A stretch of DNA of 64,000 nucleotides, taken from NCBI GenBank assembly GCA_951801245.1, contig CATOMC010000002.1:131724-195723 (forward strand), given 5' to 3'. The notes beneath the pieces were generated by a model. That model searched no databases. It was given only the letters and a program-made list of their open reading frames with translations, and was not told the origin of the DNA. The position numbers were made by a program, and so were the translations under genes. The stretch is from an uncultured Lachnospiraceae bacterium (GTDB lineage Bacteria; Bacillota_A; Clostridia; Lachnospirales; Lachnospiraceae). Below are positions 24,882 through 33,137 of the stretch, piece by piece; position 1 is the stretch's first letter, and each line of letters starts with the position of its first letter.

Positions 24882-26349
24882 ATTTTATGCTATTCTATCC
24901 AATCGTCCTATTGGTTTATTACATTCTTCCTGCGAAAGTAAGATATGTCTGGTTACTGGCGGCAAGTTATTATTTTTATATGGGATGGAACCCCAAATAC
25001 GCGCTGCTGATAGCACTTTCAACGCTGATTACTTATCTATCCGGCTTATGGATTGAGAAACGGTCTCATAATCATCGAATGCAAAAGGTGATTTTGGTCA
25101 GTAATCTGGCTGCAAATTTAGGCATTCTGTTCTTTTTTAAATACTTCGATTTTGCCCTGGAAAATATCAATATGGTACGCAGCAGATTAGGAGCAGGACT
25201 TATCGACAGATCGTTTGATGTTGTCCTGCCGGTGGGTATTTCCTTTTATACGTTTCAGGCACTCAGCTATACCATGGACGTTTATAAGGGAACGATCAGG
25301 GCAGAAAGGAATGTTTTGAAATATGCCCTGTTTGTATCCTTTTTCCCACAATTAGTGGCAGGCCCCATAGAACGATCGGAGAGTCTTTTGCACCAGATCA
25401 AAGGGCTGGCCACAATGAAGGGGTTCGATTATGGGAAAATGGTTGACGGTGTGATCTTGATATTATGGGGGCTTTTTCAGAAGATGGTGATCGCGGATAG
25501 AGCCGCCATATTGGTGGATACGGTGTATGACAGTTACTGGCTGTATGGAAGCGTGGAACTTATTTTGGCCAGTATTTTATTTGCCGTTCAGATTTATTGT
25601 GATTTTGGCAGTTATTCCATCATCGCAGTCGGCACGGCCAAGATATTAGGGATAGAACTGATGGAGAATTTTAATACTCCCTATTTCGCACAGTCCATCA
25701 AAGGATTCTGGAGAAGATGGCATATTTCCTTAAGTTCGTGGTTCCGGGATTATGTCTATATACCCCTGGGGGGGGGTACGGCAGATCTGTCATCAAGTGC
25801 AGAAATCTGATGATTACTTTTTTGCTAAGCGGGTTATGGCATGGAGCCAGTTGGAATTATGTGATATGGGGAGGGATTCATGGACTGTATCAGATTGTCG
25901 GTAATCTGACAATTCCATACAGAAGAAATATAAAGGAAAGATTTGCAGTAAAAGGCAACAGTATCAGCTACAAAATGGGGAAAGCGGCAGTTACTTTTGT
26001 ACTGGTTGATTTCGCATGGATTTTTTTCAGGGCAGACAGCCTGTCAGATGCGAAGGGGATTGTGGAAGGCATCTTTACACGGTGGAATCCATGGAAGCTG
26101 TTTGATCAGTCTGTTTATCATTTGGGGCTGGATGTGCGGGAGATACATATTTTAACGGCAGCGGTTGTGCTTTTGTTTCTGGTTGATCTCATACGGTATG
26201 GGAAGGATCAGATGATACATTGCTTTTTACAGGAACAGTGTATCTGGTTTCGATGGGGCATGATGTTTGTGCTGTTCTTTTCCATATTGATTTTTGGCGC
26301 TTATGGTCCGGCATTTGATGTCAAACAGTTTATCTATTTTCAGTTTTAG
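24863..26349 (+). pseudogene. MBOAT O-acyltransferase, frame-broken at a G9 tract (probably phase-off)
   Basis: The first frame (24863-25810) encodes the N-terminal 315 residues of an AlgI/DltB-type MBOAT protein: MLFNSLNFMLFYPIVLLVYY, FFPQLVAGPIERSE, GFWRRWHISLSSWFRDYVYIPLGG. It then goes out of frame and stops. The rest, with RNLMITFLLSGLWHGASWNY (catalytic His), is open in another frame to 26349. The break is at nine G (25768-25776). With ten G the text reads YIPLGGGYGRSVIKCRNL and a normal protein of about 495 residues results. MBOAT proteins pass acyl groups across the membrane for polysaccharide O-acetylation; the SGNH gene next door is the expected partner. GAGGAA precedes the start. 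Confidence 0.85.
25768..25776 (+). repeat. G9 homopolymer tract at the frame break of the MBOAT gene
   Basis: Nine G in a row on the coding strand at the conserved PLGG turn. Ten G would restore the frame; ten is the length of the in-frame tract in the ATP-grasp gene of the same operon. Confidence 0.9.
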
Positions 26350-26362
26350 GGGGAGGAAAAGG

Positions 26363-27775
26363 ATGCGCAGAAACATTATGAAGGCGATATGCTTTTTACT
26401 GATTTTTGGTGTGCTGCTTACGCAGTATCACAAGGTCTTTTCTTTCAAATATGGGGATGGCATATATGATGTGACGGTATTTTATGAATTGCCGGAAAAC
26501 AGTGTGGATGTACTGTGTCTGGGAAGCAGTCATGCGTTTGAAAATATCAATCCGAATGTTATGTGGAAAGAATATGGCTATGCCGCTTTTGACTTATGTT
26601 CTTCTGTCCAGCCAATGTGGAATACTTACTTTTACTTAAAAGAAGCATTGAAAACCCAAAAACCGCAACTGGTCGTGCTAGATGCCTATCGGGTTATCGA
26701 AACAAGGGAATATATGGATGATTCCCGGATCATAAAAGGGGTTTCCGGTTTGAAATGGTCTGTCAATAAAATACAGGCTTTGATGGCATCGGCGCCTCAG
26801 GATAGGTGGCTTGCATTTGGGATAGAGTGTATTCAGAATCATAACCGATATACGGGGGATATTTCCAAAGAAGATTTCTGTGAATACAAAGGGAATCCTG
26901 CATATTATGCCTCATGGAAGGGGCTGGGAAATGCCTTTAAGACACAGGCGCTTCCGAAGCCCGATGTGGTAAATGATGGCACAAGGAGGGCGTTGCCTGC
27001 CAAGACAGAGTGGTATTATCGGAAAGTGATCGAGTTGTGTCAGCAGGAAAATATTCCCATGTTGATCGTGGTTGCTCCTTATGCCGGATACGAGGCGCAG
27101 CACATGCGGCTCTATCATGAAGCGGCCGATATAGCAGATGAATATGGCATTACATTTATTGATTTTAATGAGCAATATGAACAGATGCATTTAGATTTTA
27201 CGACCGACATAGCCGATGCAGACCATTTGAATTATATCGGAAATGTGAAATATACGACGTATCTGTCAGAGTATATTCATGCACATTACAAGGTGAGCGA
27301 CAGGAGAGAGGATGACATACAGAAATACGGTTCCTGGGAGAAAGCCGCTCATTACTATGACAACAGCATATTTAACTATGAACTAAAGAGCCAGAATGAT
27401 TATCATAGCTATTTATCGATGCTTGCCGGCCTTACACAAGAGTATGAAATCTATATCATGGTACCGGCAAAGCAGGTGTCTGATGAAGAAGGGATAAAAG
27501 AACTGTTTGGGAAATGGGATTTTACCCCTTTGTATCGCATGGAGACGTATGCAAGGATTACCGCATCCGGTGTGACGGTATTTGATTCGGAAAAGGAATT
27601 CCCGTATGTTGCAGACAGGGGAGTACACAGGCTGGTATTTAGTGAGAATGGTGTAAACCTGGACGGCACGGATTATCAGAAGAAAGATGCAGGGATACAG
27701 ATAATTGTTTTTGATACGTATAATGGTGTAGTGGCGGATTCGGTATCCCTGTCGGACGGGGCTGTTAACAGGTAA
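26363..27775 (+). CDS. SGNH-hydrolase-like protein, DltD/AlgX type acetylation partner
   Basis: The start at 26363 follows GGGGGAGG; 470 residues. One N-terminal membrane helix (about 5-25) is followed by an extracellular SGNH-like domain with the Ser motif LGSSHAFENINP (53-64) and the late DADHLNY, which supplies the Asp-x2-His of the triad. Proteins of this type sit next to MBOAT genes and complete O-acetyl transfer onto the polymer outside the cell. A second C-terminal region (about 320-470) is not recognised. It lies 13 bases after the MBOAT gene. Confidence 0.75.
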   Translation: MRRNIMKAICFLLIFGVLLTQYHKVFSFKYGDGIYDVTVFYELPENSVDVLCLGSSHAFENINPNVMWKEYGYAAFDLCSSVQPMWNTYFYLKEALKTQKPQLVVLDAYRVIETREYMDDSRIIKGVSGLKWSVNKIQALMASAPQDRWLAFGIECIQNHNRYTGDISKEDFCEYKGNPAYYASWKGLGNAFKTQALPKPDVVNDGTRRALPAKTEWYYRKVIELCQQENIPMLIVVAPYAGYEAQHMRLYHEAADIADEYGITFIDFNEQYEQMHLDFTTDIADADHLNYIGNVKYTTYLSEYIHAHYKVSDRREDDIQKYGSWEKAAHYYDNSIFNYELKSQNDYHSYLSMLAGLTQEYEIYIMVPAKQVSDEEGIKELFGKWDFTPLYRMETYARITASGVTVFDSEKEFPYVADRGVHRLVFSENGVNLDGTDYQKKDAGIQIIVFDTYNGVVADSVSLSDGAVNR

Positions 27776-27798
27776 GGAATCGCGGGAGATGGCAGGAA

Positions 27799-28635
27799 AT
27801 GTTACATAAAACAATGGAAGTGATACGGATCATAGCGGCGTTTGCGGTGATTGGCTGCGTGTTCAGTGCGGTATTCATTTTGAAAGCGGCAGATGCTAAG
27901 CCGTGGAATGATTTCGGCCTTGCAGGAAGAGGAACCAGGAAGGAGCCGTTTCTGATTCAGAATGCCGAAGACTTGACCCGGTTCGCAGAACAGGTCAATA
28001 CGGGGCATGACTTTAGTGGGGTGTATTTTCGACAGGTAAACGATATCGATCTGGGAGAGTGTGACAATTGGGTTCCGATAGGTGCCTATGATTGCGGATA
28101 TGCATTCCGCGGCGTGTATGACGGAGCAGGACACACGATTTCTAATATATATTGTAACGGAAATACATTGTTGCACGGCAATGTCGGGATGTTTGGAAAG
28201 TTGGGCGGTGTTGTATGTAATCTTGGCATAGAGAGCGGAAAGATGGAAGGAGCGTTTATCGGAAGCTTTGCCAGTCATTCGGCCGGGGAGTCGGCACAGA
28301 TCATTAATTGTTACAGCAAGGCGGATCTGAAAGCGTCAGGGCGGTGCGGAGGAATTGCGGATAATTTTGGAGCGGGGAAGATTATTGGCTGCGTATTTGC
28401 CGGGACATTGGATACGGAAGGAGATGCAGGCGGTATTGTCTCATACACAGCGGGAAATATTATAGGATGTTATGCCAATTCACAATTGATCAATGAGCAG
28501 TTCGACGGGGAAATAGAAGACTCGTTTTTGATGAATGCAGATGATGTGAAGCATTTTATGAATCTCCCGGCATTGGAAATGAAAGTGGATAATATGGATG
28601 AAGATATACTGCCGGATTTGTACCGGTGGGAATGA
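27799..28635 (+). CDS. Exported GLUG-repeat (beta-helix) protein
   Basis: The 278-residue protein has an N-terminal signal or anchor (about 8-30) and then repeats of the GLUG/right-handed beta-helix type, such as FRGVYDGAGHTISNIY, NVGMFGKLGGVVCNLGI and GRCGGIADNFGAGKIIGC. Families of this kind are adhesin or glycan-binding modules on the surface. It is the last gene of the operon before a strong terminator. It may be a glycan-interacting surface protein, but the function is not shown. Confidence 0.7.
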   Translation: MLHKTMEVIRIIAAFAVIGCVFSAVFILKAADAKPWNDFGLAGRGTRKEPFLIQNAEDLTRFAEQVNTGHDFSGVYFRQVNDIDLGECDNWVPIGAYDCGYAFRGVYDGAGHTISNIYCNGNTLLHGNVGMFGKLGGVVCNLGIESGKMEGAFIGSFASHSAGESAQIINCYSKADLKASGRCGGIADNFGAGKIIGCVFAGTLDTEGDAGGIVSYTAGNIIGCYANSQLINEQFDGEIEDSFLMNADDVKHFMNLPALEMKVDNMDEDILPDLYRWE

Positions 28636-28679
28636 GATTATCTAATCAGGGATTGGACAATTGGAAATAGTGGCAAAGT

Positions 28680-28709
28680 AAAGGCTTTCCGGTTAAGGAA
28701 AGCCTTTTA
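28680..28709 (+). terminator. Terminator of the polysaccharide operon
   Basis: AAAGGCTTTCC (28680-28690), loop GGTTAA, GGAAAGCCTTTT (28697-28708). Confidence 0.85.
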
Positions 28710-28722
28710 GAAAAAGCTGTGT

Positions 28723-28848
28723 GCCAATGTCCGCTTTGCGGGCTAGATCACGGTAACAGTATATGCAGATATGGAAAAAGAGTTGCATAAAACAACTCTT
28801 TTCCTAGAAAAGCCTTACGGCCAATGTCCTTTGTGGGACTAGATAACG
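28723..28848. repeat. Two imperfect direct repeats, each able to form a small hairpin
   Basis: GCCAATGTCC...GCGGGCTAGATCACG (28723-28752) and GCCAATGTCC...GGGACTAGATAACG (28820-28848) lie 97 bases apart. The inner parts differ, but both can form a short stem (GTCCGC/GCGGGC and GTCC/GGAC). Each unit comes just after a terminator hairpin. Function unknown. Confidence 0.55.
28773..28804. terminator. Bidirectional terminator between operon end and toxin gene
   Basis: GGAAAAAGAGTTG (28773-28785) pairs with CAACTCTTTTCC (28793-28804). T-runs occur on both strands, so it can end the convergent PemK/MazF-like gene as well. Confidence 0.7.
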
Positions 28849-28908
28849 CATTTGTCTATATCTTAATTAAATTATAACATTTTCCATGAGATAGTCAATA
28901 TGGAAAAT

Positions 28909-29469
28909 TTACAGTTCCAAGTGATTTTTAAGCAGTTTTTCGACTGCGGCAAGGCATTCCGGCGTTAAACGTCCAATCCGTTTGCCAAGTCGGGCTTTGT
29001 CTATGGTGGTGATATCTGTCACAATTATACGGGAAGGTTCTTTCTCCAGTTTTCCGTCTGCCAGTTCAGTGGCTGAAAGGCGTATCTGATAGTTGGGATT
29101 TATTTTTGTGCCGTCACCTTCAATGGGAAGGACGTTTACTTTCTCACTGTAAATATTGGCTTTTTTGTTCTGGATGATGACAACAAGGTGGTTTCCGCAC
29201 AGTTCACTGCCAACTCCTTCCGTGATGAATGCATTGTAGATTTCACCGCGATAAGGTTTGACGGGGTGGAATTTCTTTTCGTGAGATGAACGAAGTTTCC
29301 GGTTTTCAATAGAATTATGGTGCATCCGGCACTGCTCAGGTATGTACTGCAGGTAAGAGATGGCTTTGCTGACGGAAATGTGTTTGAGGCTTGTAAGGAT
29401 GCCCTGAAATATGGAAGTCAGCGAAGACTTGTCACGGTCGTTTAAGTTGTTTAAAGAATTATAGTTCAT
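28909..29469 (-). CDS. PemK/MazF-family toxin-like protein with N-terminal extension
   Basis: The start at 29469 has AGAGG 5 bases upstream. The 186-residue protein has a helical N-terminal part (about 1-75) and a C-terminal MazF/PemK fold: PYRGEIYNAFI, NHLVVIIQN, VNVLPI, SRIIVTDITTIDKARLGKRIGRLT. Family members are sequence-specific mRNA endonucleases. No separate antitoxin gene flanks it; the long N-terminal extension may mediate interaction or DNA binding. It could be a solitary or chromosomal relative rather than an active toxin. Confidence 0.8.
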   Translation of the reverse strand: MNYNSLNNLNDRDKSSLTSIFQGILTSLKHISVSKAISYLQYIPEQCRMHHNSIENRKLRSSHEKKFHPVKPYRGEIYNAFITEGVGSELCGNHLVVIIQNKKANIYSEKVNVLPIEGDGTKINPNYQIRLSATELADGKLEKEPSRIIVTDITTIDKARLGKRIGRLTPECLAAVEKLLKNHLEL

Positions 29470-29498
29470 ATGCGCCTCTACTTGTTTTTCATAGATAG

Positions 29499-29527
29499 AG
29501 GATAGCATATTATGTCGAAAATTGCAA
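29499..29527 (-). promoter_or_regulatory. Probable promoter of the PemK/MazF-like gene
   Basis: On the minus strand TTGCAA (29522-29527), 17 bases, TATCCT (29499-29504). Confidence 0.5.
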
Positions 29528-29592
29528 TGAAAAGGATGCGAAAATGAGAATTAAAGGTCTGTTTGGTATCACTGGAAATGAAAGGGTAACAG

Positions 29593-31050
29593 ATGAAAAA
29601 GAATAGAATCGGCATGTATGTCAGTATATTAGTGTACCTATATTTAGCCCTGCCTGCAATAATCTTTCTGGCCGGGTGGCTGAAATGGTACCTGGCTCTT
29701 CCTTTTGGAATGTTAGCGGCGTATGCCTGTGTCAAAGGATTTTCGGATTCCATACAGGATCAATGTCTGATCCTAGACAGCCTTACCCCTGCAGATTGCA
29801 AAACATTCTTAAAAGCGCTATTATGGATCACATTATGGGTATACATTTCAGGCATCGGGGGCTGGTGTTACCAGAATAGTGACCACGAGGCCAGAAATGC
29901 AATATTCCGCGCACTGGTGGAATATGACTGGCCGGTGGTCTCTTATGATGGAACCAGGGGGCTTATTTATTACATAGGTTTCTGGCTCCCGGCGGCCTGT
30001 GTGGGGAAGATTTTTGGCCTGGAGGCGGGATATGCGGCGCAGGTGATCTGGGCAGTGCTGGGGATTTTTATGGTCTACTATCTGATCTGTGTATACCGTA
30101 GGAAAGTGGATTTGCTGCCGGTTGCATTTCTTATCTTTTTCAGCGGCCTCGACTATGCCGGGACATGGTTATTGGGAGAGGAAGGGATTGATCTGCAGCT
30201 TGCCCTGCATCTTGAATGGTGGGCATATGACATGCAGTACACTTCCATGACAGCACAGTTATTCTGGGTGTTTAATCAGGCGATACCGGCATGGGTTGCG
30301 ACGGCTCTGATTCTGACACAGAAGAACTGTAAGAATATGCTGTTTATTTTATCGCTTATCATGCTCACATCGACAATCCCGTTTGTGGGATTGATCCCGA
30401 TTGTTATTTATTTTTATGGTGAGCGCGTGAAAAAGGACAGAAGCTTTTGGCGGGAAATCTTTACGGTACAGAATATCATAGGGGTTGTGGTGATAGGAGG
30501 CTGTGTATTTCTTTATCTGATCGGGAATATGTCAGGTGCAGTGATCAGACCGGAGGAGGCTGTGTCTGCAGCGGTTGAGCCTGCCGCGCGGTGTTTGAGG
30601 TATCTTTTGTTTTATGGCTTGGAATTTGGCATTTATTTATATTTCATATCCAAATACCATAGAAAAGATACTTTGCTGTATTTGATCACGGTTATTCTGA
30701 TCATATGCCCTTTTATCAAAGTTGGGTATGGGTATGATTTCTGCATGCGGGCATCCGTACCGGCGCTTTTCATTCTGATGCTGATGTGTATGGAAACATT
30801 AGAGCGGATACGCCTGGATGGCAGGAAATATTTGTTGGCAGGGTACTGTACCGTACTGCTGATCGGAGCGATAACACCGTTTAATGAAATCCACAGGTCA
30901 GTCAGGGAAACGTTCTGGCGGGCTACCTATGGAGAATCGGTCCGGTACCCGGAATACAACATCGAAAATAGGCTGCTGTATGGAAAGAATTTTTCGGGTG
31001 AGGTTGCGGGAAATATTTTTTATAAATATTTGGCAAATTATAAAGAATGA
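29593..31050 (+). CDS. Polytopic membrane protein, possible GT-C-like transferase
   Basis: The 485-residue protein has about 12 hydrophobic helices. Outer-loop segments include VVSYDGTRGLIYYIGFW and LALHLEWWAYDMQYTSMTAQLFW. No family is recognised. Overall size and layout resemble the other polytopic proteins of the polysaccharide region (5148 and 15688), and it may transfer or polymerise a glycan. It is separated from the operon by the terminators and the toxin gene, and it ends in its own terminator. Confidence 0.5.
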   Translation: MKKNRIGMYVSILVYLYLALPAIIFLAGWLKWYLALPFGMLAAYACVKGFSDSIQDQCLILDSLTPADCKTFLKALLWITLWVYISGIGGWCYQNSDHEARNAIFRALVEYDWPVVSYDGTRGLIYYIGFWLPAACVGKIFGLEAGYAAQVIWAVLGIFMVYYLICVYRRKVDLLPVAFLIFFSGLDYAGTWLLGEEGIDLQLALHLEWWAYDMQYTSMTAQLFWVFNQAIPAWVATALILTQKNCKNMLFILSLIMLTSTIPFVGLIPIVIYFYGERVKKDRSFWREIFTVQNIIGVVVIGGCVFLYLIGNMSGAVIRPEEAVSAAVEPAARCLRYLLFYGLEFGIYLYFISKYHRKDTLLYLITVILIICPFIKVGYGYDFCMRASVPALFILMLMCMETLERIRLDGRKYLLAGYCTVLLIGAITPFNEIHRSVRETFWRATYGESVRYPEYNIENRLLYGKNFSGEVAGNIFYKYLANYKE

Positions 31051-31095
31051 ACAGCAACACAGGCAACGGAACATGAAGATGCATGTGTGAAAAAA

Positions 31096-31138
31096 CAGGG
31101 GCAAAAAGTATAGGCTATACTTATTTGTCCCTGCTTTT
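31096..31138. terminator. Bidirectional terminator
   Basis: CAGGGGCAAAAAGTATA (31096-31112) pairs with TATACTTATTTGTCCCTG (31116-31133), followed by CTTTT on the plus strand and six T on the minus strand. It closes both the polytopic gene and the convergent Xre gene. Confidence 0.8.
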
Positions 31139-31170
31139 ATGTTATAAGAAATTGAAACCGCATAAACCAT

Positions 31171-31539
31171 TTAAAGAGAATGCGAAGTATTCTCTGAATC
31201 GTTACTGCCGGGTGATGATTTTCTGTTTACAATTACCTCTATAATAGAAAGAATCATGCTGCGCTCATCGGGTGAAGCAAGATTCCATAAGAATAACAGT
31301 TTTTTCTCGTTGTCGTTTGCCTCCTGTTCTATTGACGGTCCATAAAGAAGAGAGTCGATCGTCACATGGAAGCAATTAGCCAGCATTGCAAGTTTTTCTA
31401 AAGTAACGGAGCGTTCTCCACGTTCAATGAAACCAATGTAAGTAGTTGACACATCTATATATTCCGCGATTTGTTCCTGCGTCATGCCAATACGCATCCG
31501 TTCTTTACGGATGCGTTCTCCAAGTATTTTTCTGTCCAT
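31171..31539 (-). CDS. Xre-family transcriptional repressor
   Basis: The 122-residue protein has an N-terminal Cro/C1-type helix-turn-helix (residues 6-62: LGERIRKERMRIGMTQEQIAEYI, STTYIGFIERGERSV) and a short C-terminal tail. AGGAGAA precedes the ATG. It is divergent from the second copy of the secreted protein; two AACT-N3-AGTT palindromes lie in the shared intergenic region, overlapping the -35 of that gene. The same palindromes stand before copy 1, 27 kb away. The likely role is repression of both copies, inferred from position. Confidence 0.85.
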   Translation of the reverse strand: MDRKILGERIRKERMRIGMTQEQIAEYIDVSTTYIGFIERGERSVTLEKLAMLANCFHVTIDSLLYGPSIEQEANDNEKKLLFLWNLASPDERSMILSIIEVIVNRKSSPGSNDSENTSHSL

Positions 31540-31639
31540 ATATTCTCCTGTTATAAGTCTGTTATCGTTCCGCTTTTGGCTGTCCTTCTACGTAAATATT
31601 ACATCTACAGTTTACCCGTATCAGAATCAGAAAATAACT

Positions 31640-31674
31640 AACTATCAGTTATAGATAAAGAATAACTATCAGTT
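31640..31674. promoter_or_regulatory. Operator: two AACT-N3-AGTT palindromes (copy 2)
   Basis: AACTATCAGTT occurs at 31640-31650 and 31664-31674, 24 bases apart; the second touches the -35 box. See the matching pair at 4218-4253. Confidence 0.65.
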
Positions 31675-31701
31675 GCAATGAAAAGAGGAAGGTGATATAA
31701 T
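31673..31701 (+). promoter_or_regulatory. Promoter of secreted-protein copy 2
   Basis: TTGCAA (31673-31678), 17 bases, TATAAT (31696-31701). Confidence 0.75.
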
Positions 31702-31749
31702 CAAAGCTGTAAAATTTATTACTTTATTAATGAAGGAGGATAACATCCA

Positions 31750-32469
31750 ATGAAAATGAAAAGCGTTAAAAGGATTTTAGTAACGGCACTCGTTACGACA
31801 ATGCTTGTTGGTACTGTCTTTACGACACAGGCAGCAGGCGGCTCTGGCGGCAGCAGCGGATCTTCAGGATCCTCAAGTTCTTCCAGCAGTGAATCGGAAG
31901 ATGAGGATAAGAAGGAAGAGGCAGTCGTAGAATCTGCAGATGTATTTGAAAGCGTACCTGTGATGCAGGAATACGTAACAAAACTCTCTGCTGACAGTGC
32001 AGTGACAGTCGGCGGCACAAGATTAGCGAGCACCATCGCAGGTGCAACGGTTGTCAAGAGCCTTCAGGGCGTGGCCGTGACCACACCCCTGGCAGACATC
32101 AAGGCAAGTCTGGGCCTTACGGGCAGCCAGAAGCCTTATGTGATTGCATATGACATCAGCGAGAAGAAGAGTCCCCTTGCCATGAACTGCATCAATGCGG
32201 CAATCCAGGCAGCAGGCGGCACATATGTTACCGCGATCAACGTAGACCTTTGCGCCATGGACAATGGCAGGATCATCACACTGGCGAACGGCAGCGCTGC
32301 GATGTCAGCAGGCCTTCCCAAGACGGCTGATTTGTCCAAAACATATTATGTAGTATGTGTACAGCCGGGAGGAGCGATCACGATCTTACAAGATCAGGAT
32401 ACCAATCCTGCAACCGTTACCTTTGAGATCAAAGCAGGTCTGGCAGCTTATGCAATAGCAGCTCAGTAA
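31750..32469 (+). CDS. Secreted Gly/Ser-rich protein of unknown function, copy 2
   Basis: This is a 239-residue near-identical paralogue of the protein at 4352-5071; visible differences are Val3 to Met, Ala to Val in the PAMQEY segment, Ile to Leu in TRIAS, and Ser to Asn in AMSC. The signal peptide, Gly/Ser tract, acidic segment and C-terminal domain are the same. The DNA identity continues from the ribosome site (GAAGGAGGATAACATCC) through the stop and the following hairpin. Third-position changes are scattered, so the duplication is recent but not brand new, or is kept alike by gene conversion. Confidence 0.8.
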   Translation: MKMKSVKRILVTALVTTMLVGTVFTTQAAGGSGGSSGSSGSSSSSSSESEDEDKKEEAVVESADVFESVPVMQEYVTKLSADSAVTVGGTRLASTIAGATVVKSLQGVAVTTPLADIKASLGLTGSQKPYVIAYDISEKKSPLAMNCINAAIQAAGGTYVTAINVDLCAMDNGRIITLANGSAAMSAGLPKTADLSKTYYVVCVQPGGAITILQDQDTNPATVTFEIKAGLAAYAIAAQ

Positions 32470-32505
32470 AATACGGCAAAACGAAGCTATGATACACAGC
32501 AAGGA

Positions 32506-32540
32506 GGGGCAAGACAGACCGGTTCTGCTTGTCCCCTTTG
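32506..32540 (+). terminator. Conserved hairpin after secreted-protein copy 2
   Basis: GGGGCAAGACAGA (32506-32517) pairs with TCTGCTTGTCCCC (32524-32536), then CTTTG. Matches the element at 5111-5143. Confidence 0.5.
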
Positions 32541-32586
32541 CAAATGAAGGGGAATTAGAGCGGTCTGCAGGAAAGAGGAGAAAGAA

Positions 32587-33075
32587 ATGAAAACAATGAG
32601 AAAATGCGGTCCGGGTGTGTTACTTGCATGCATGTTGTTTGTGATGGCAGGCATCGGTGTACAAGCACAGGAAGAGCAATTCACTGCGGGGACAGTCTGG
32701 GGTGTAACAGGAGATACAGAAGTAAAAGAGACAGCGGATGATACCGCAAAGACAGTTGGCGAGATAGAGGACGGAACTGCAGTTCTGGTGACGGAAGATG
32801 CGAAAGAGGGCTGGTGCAGGATACAGAACCAGTCTGTCACGGGATACATTCCCGTAGAAGCGCTGCAGATATATCAGGCAGTGTCGGCAGAGGAACTGAC
32901 CAGGGAATTCGTGGATCAGGAGCAGGTGAGTACCACGGGTATCGAAGAATATGAGCAGGCTATGAAAGAAAAAAGGACAGCTACCATATGGGGCGTCATC
33001 ATTGGTGTGCTTGTCGTGGCGATCTTTGCAGTGGGAATTATATCAGCTTTAAAAGGCAATAGACAGAAGGATTAA
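32587..33075 (+). CDS. Exported SH3-domain protein with C-terminal membrane anchor
   Basis: The 162-residue protein has a signal peptide (about 1-28, VQAQ), a bacterial SH3-like domain (about 33-100: ETADDTAKTVGEIEDGTAVLV, GWCRIQNQSVTGYIP), a linker, and a C-terminal membrane helix (about 133-155) with a basic end. SH3b domains often bind peptidoglycan. Its place after the secreted Gly/Ser protein suggests a shared surface role, which is inference. Confidence 0.75.
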   Translation: MKTMRKCGPGVLLACMLFVMAGIGVQAQEEQFTAGTVWGVTGDTEVKETADDTAKTVGEIEDGTAVLVTEDAKEGWCRIQNQSVTGYIPVEALQIYQAVSAEELTREFVDQEQVSTTGIEEYEQAMKEKRTATIWGVIIGVLVVAIFAVGIISALKGNRQKD

Positions 33076-33137
33076 AAAGGTGAGCCAAAATCGCAAGATC
33101 AAGGCGGCAATGATTCAAATACAGAGGTGATAAAACA

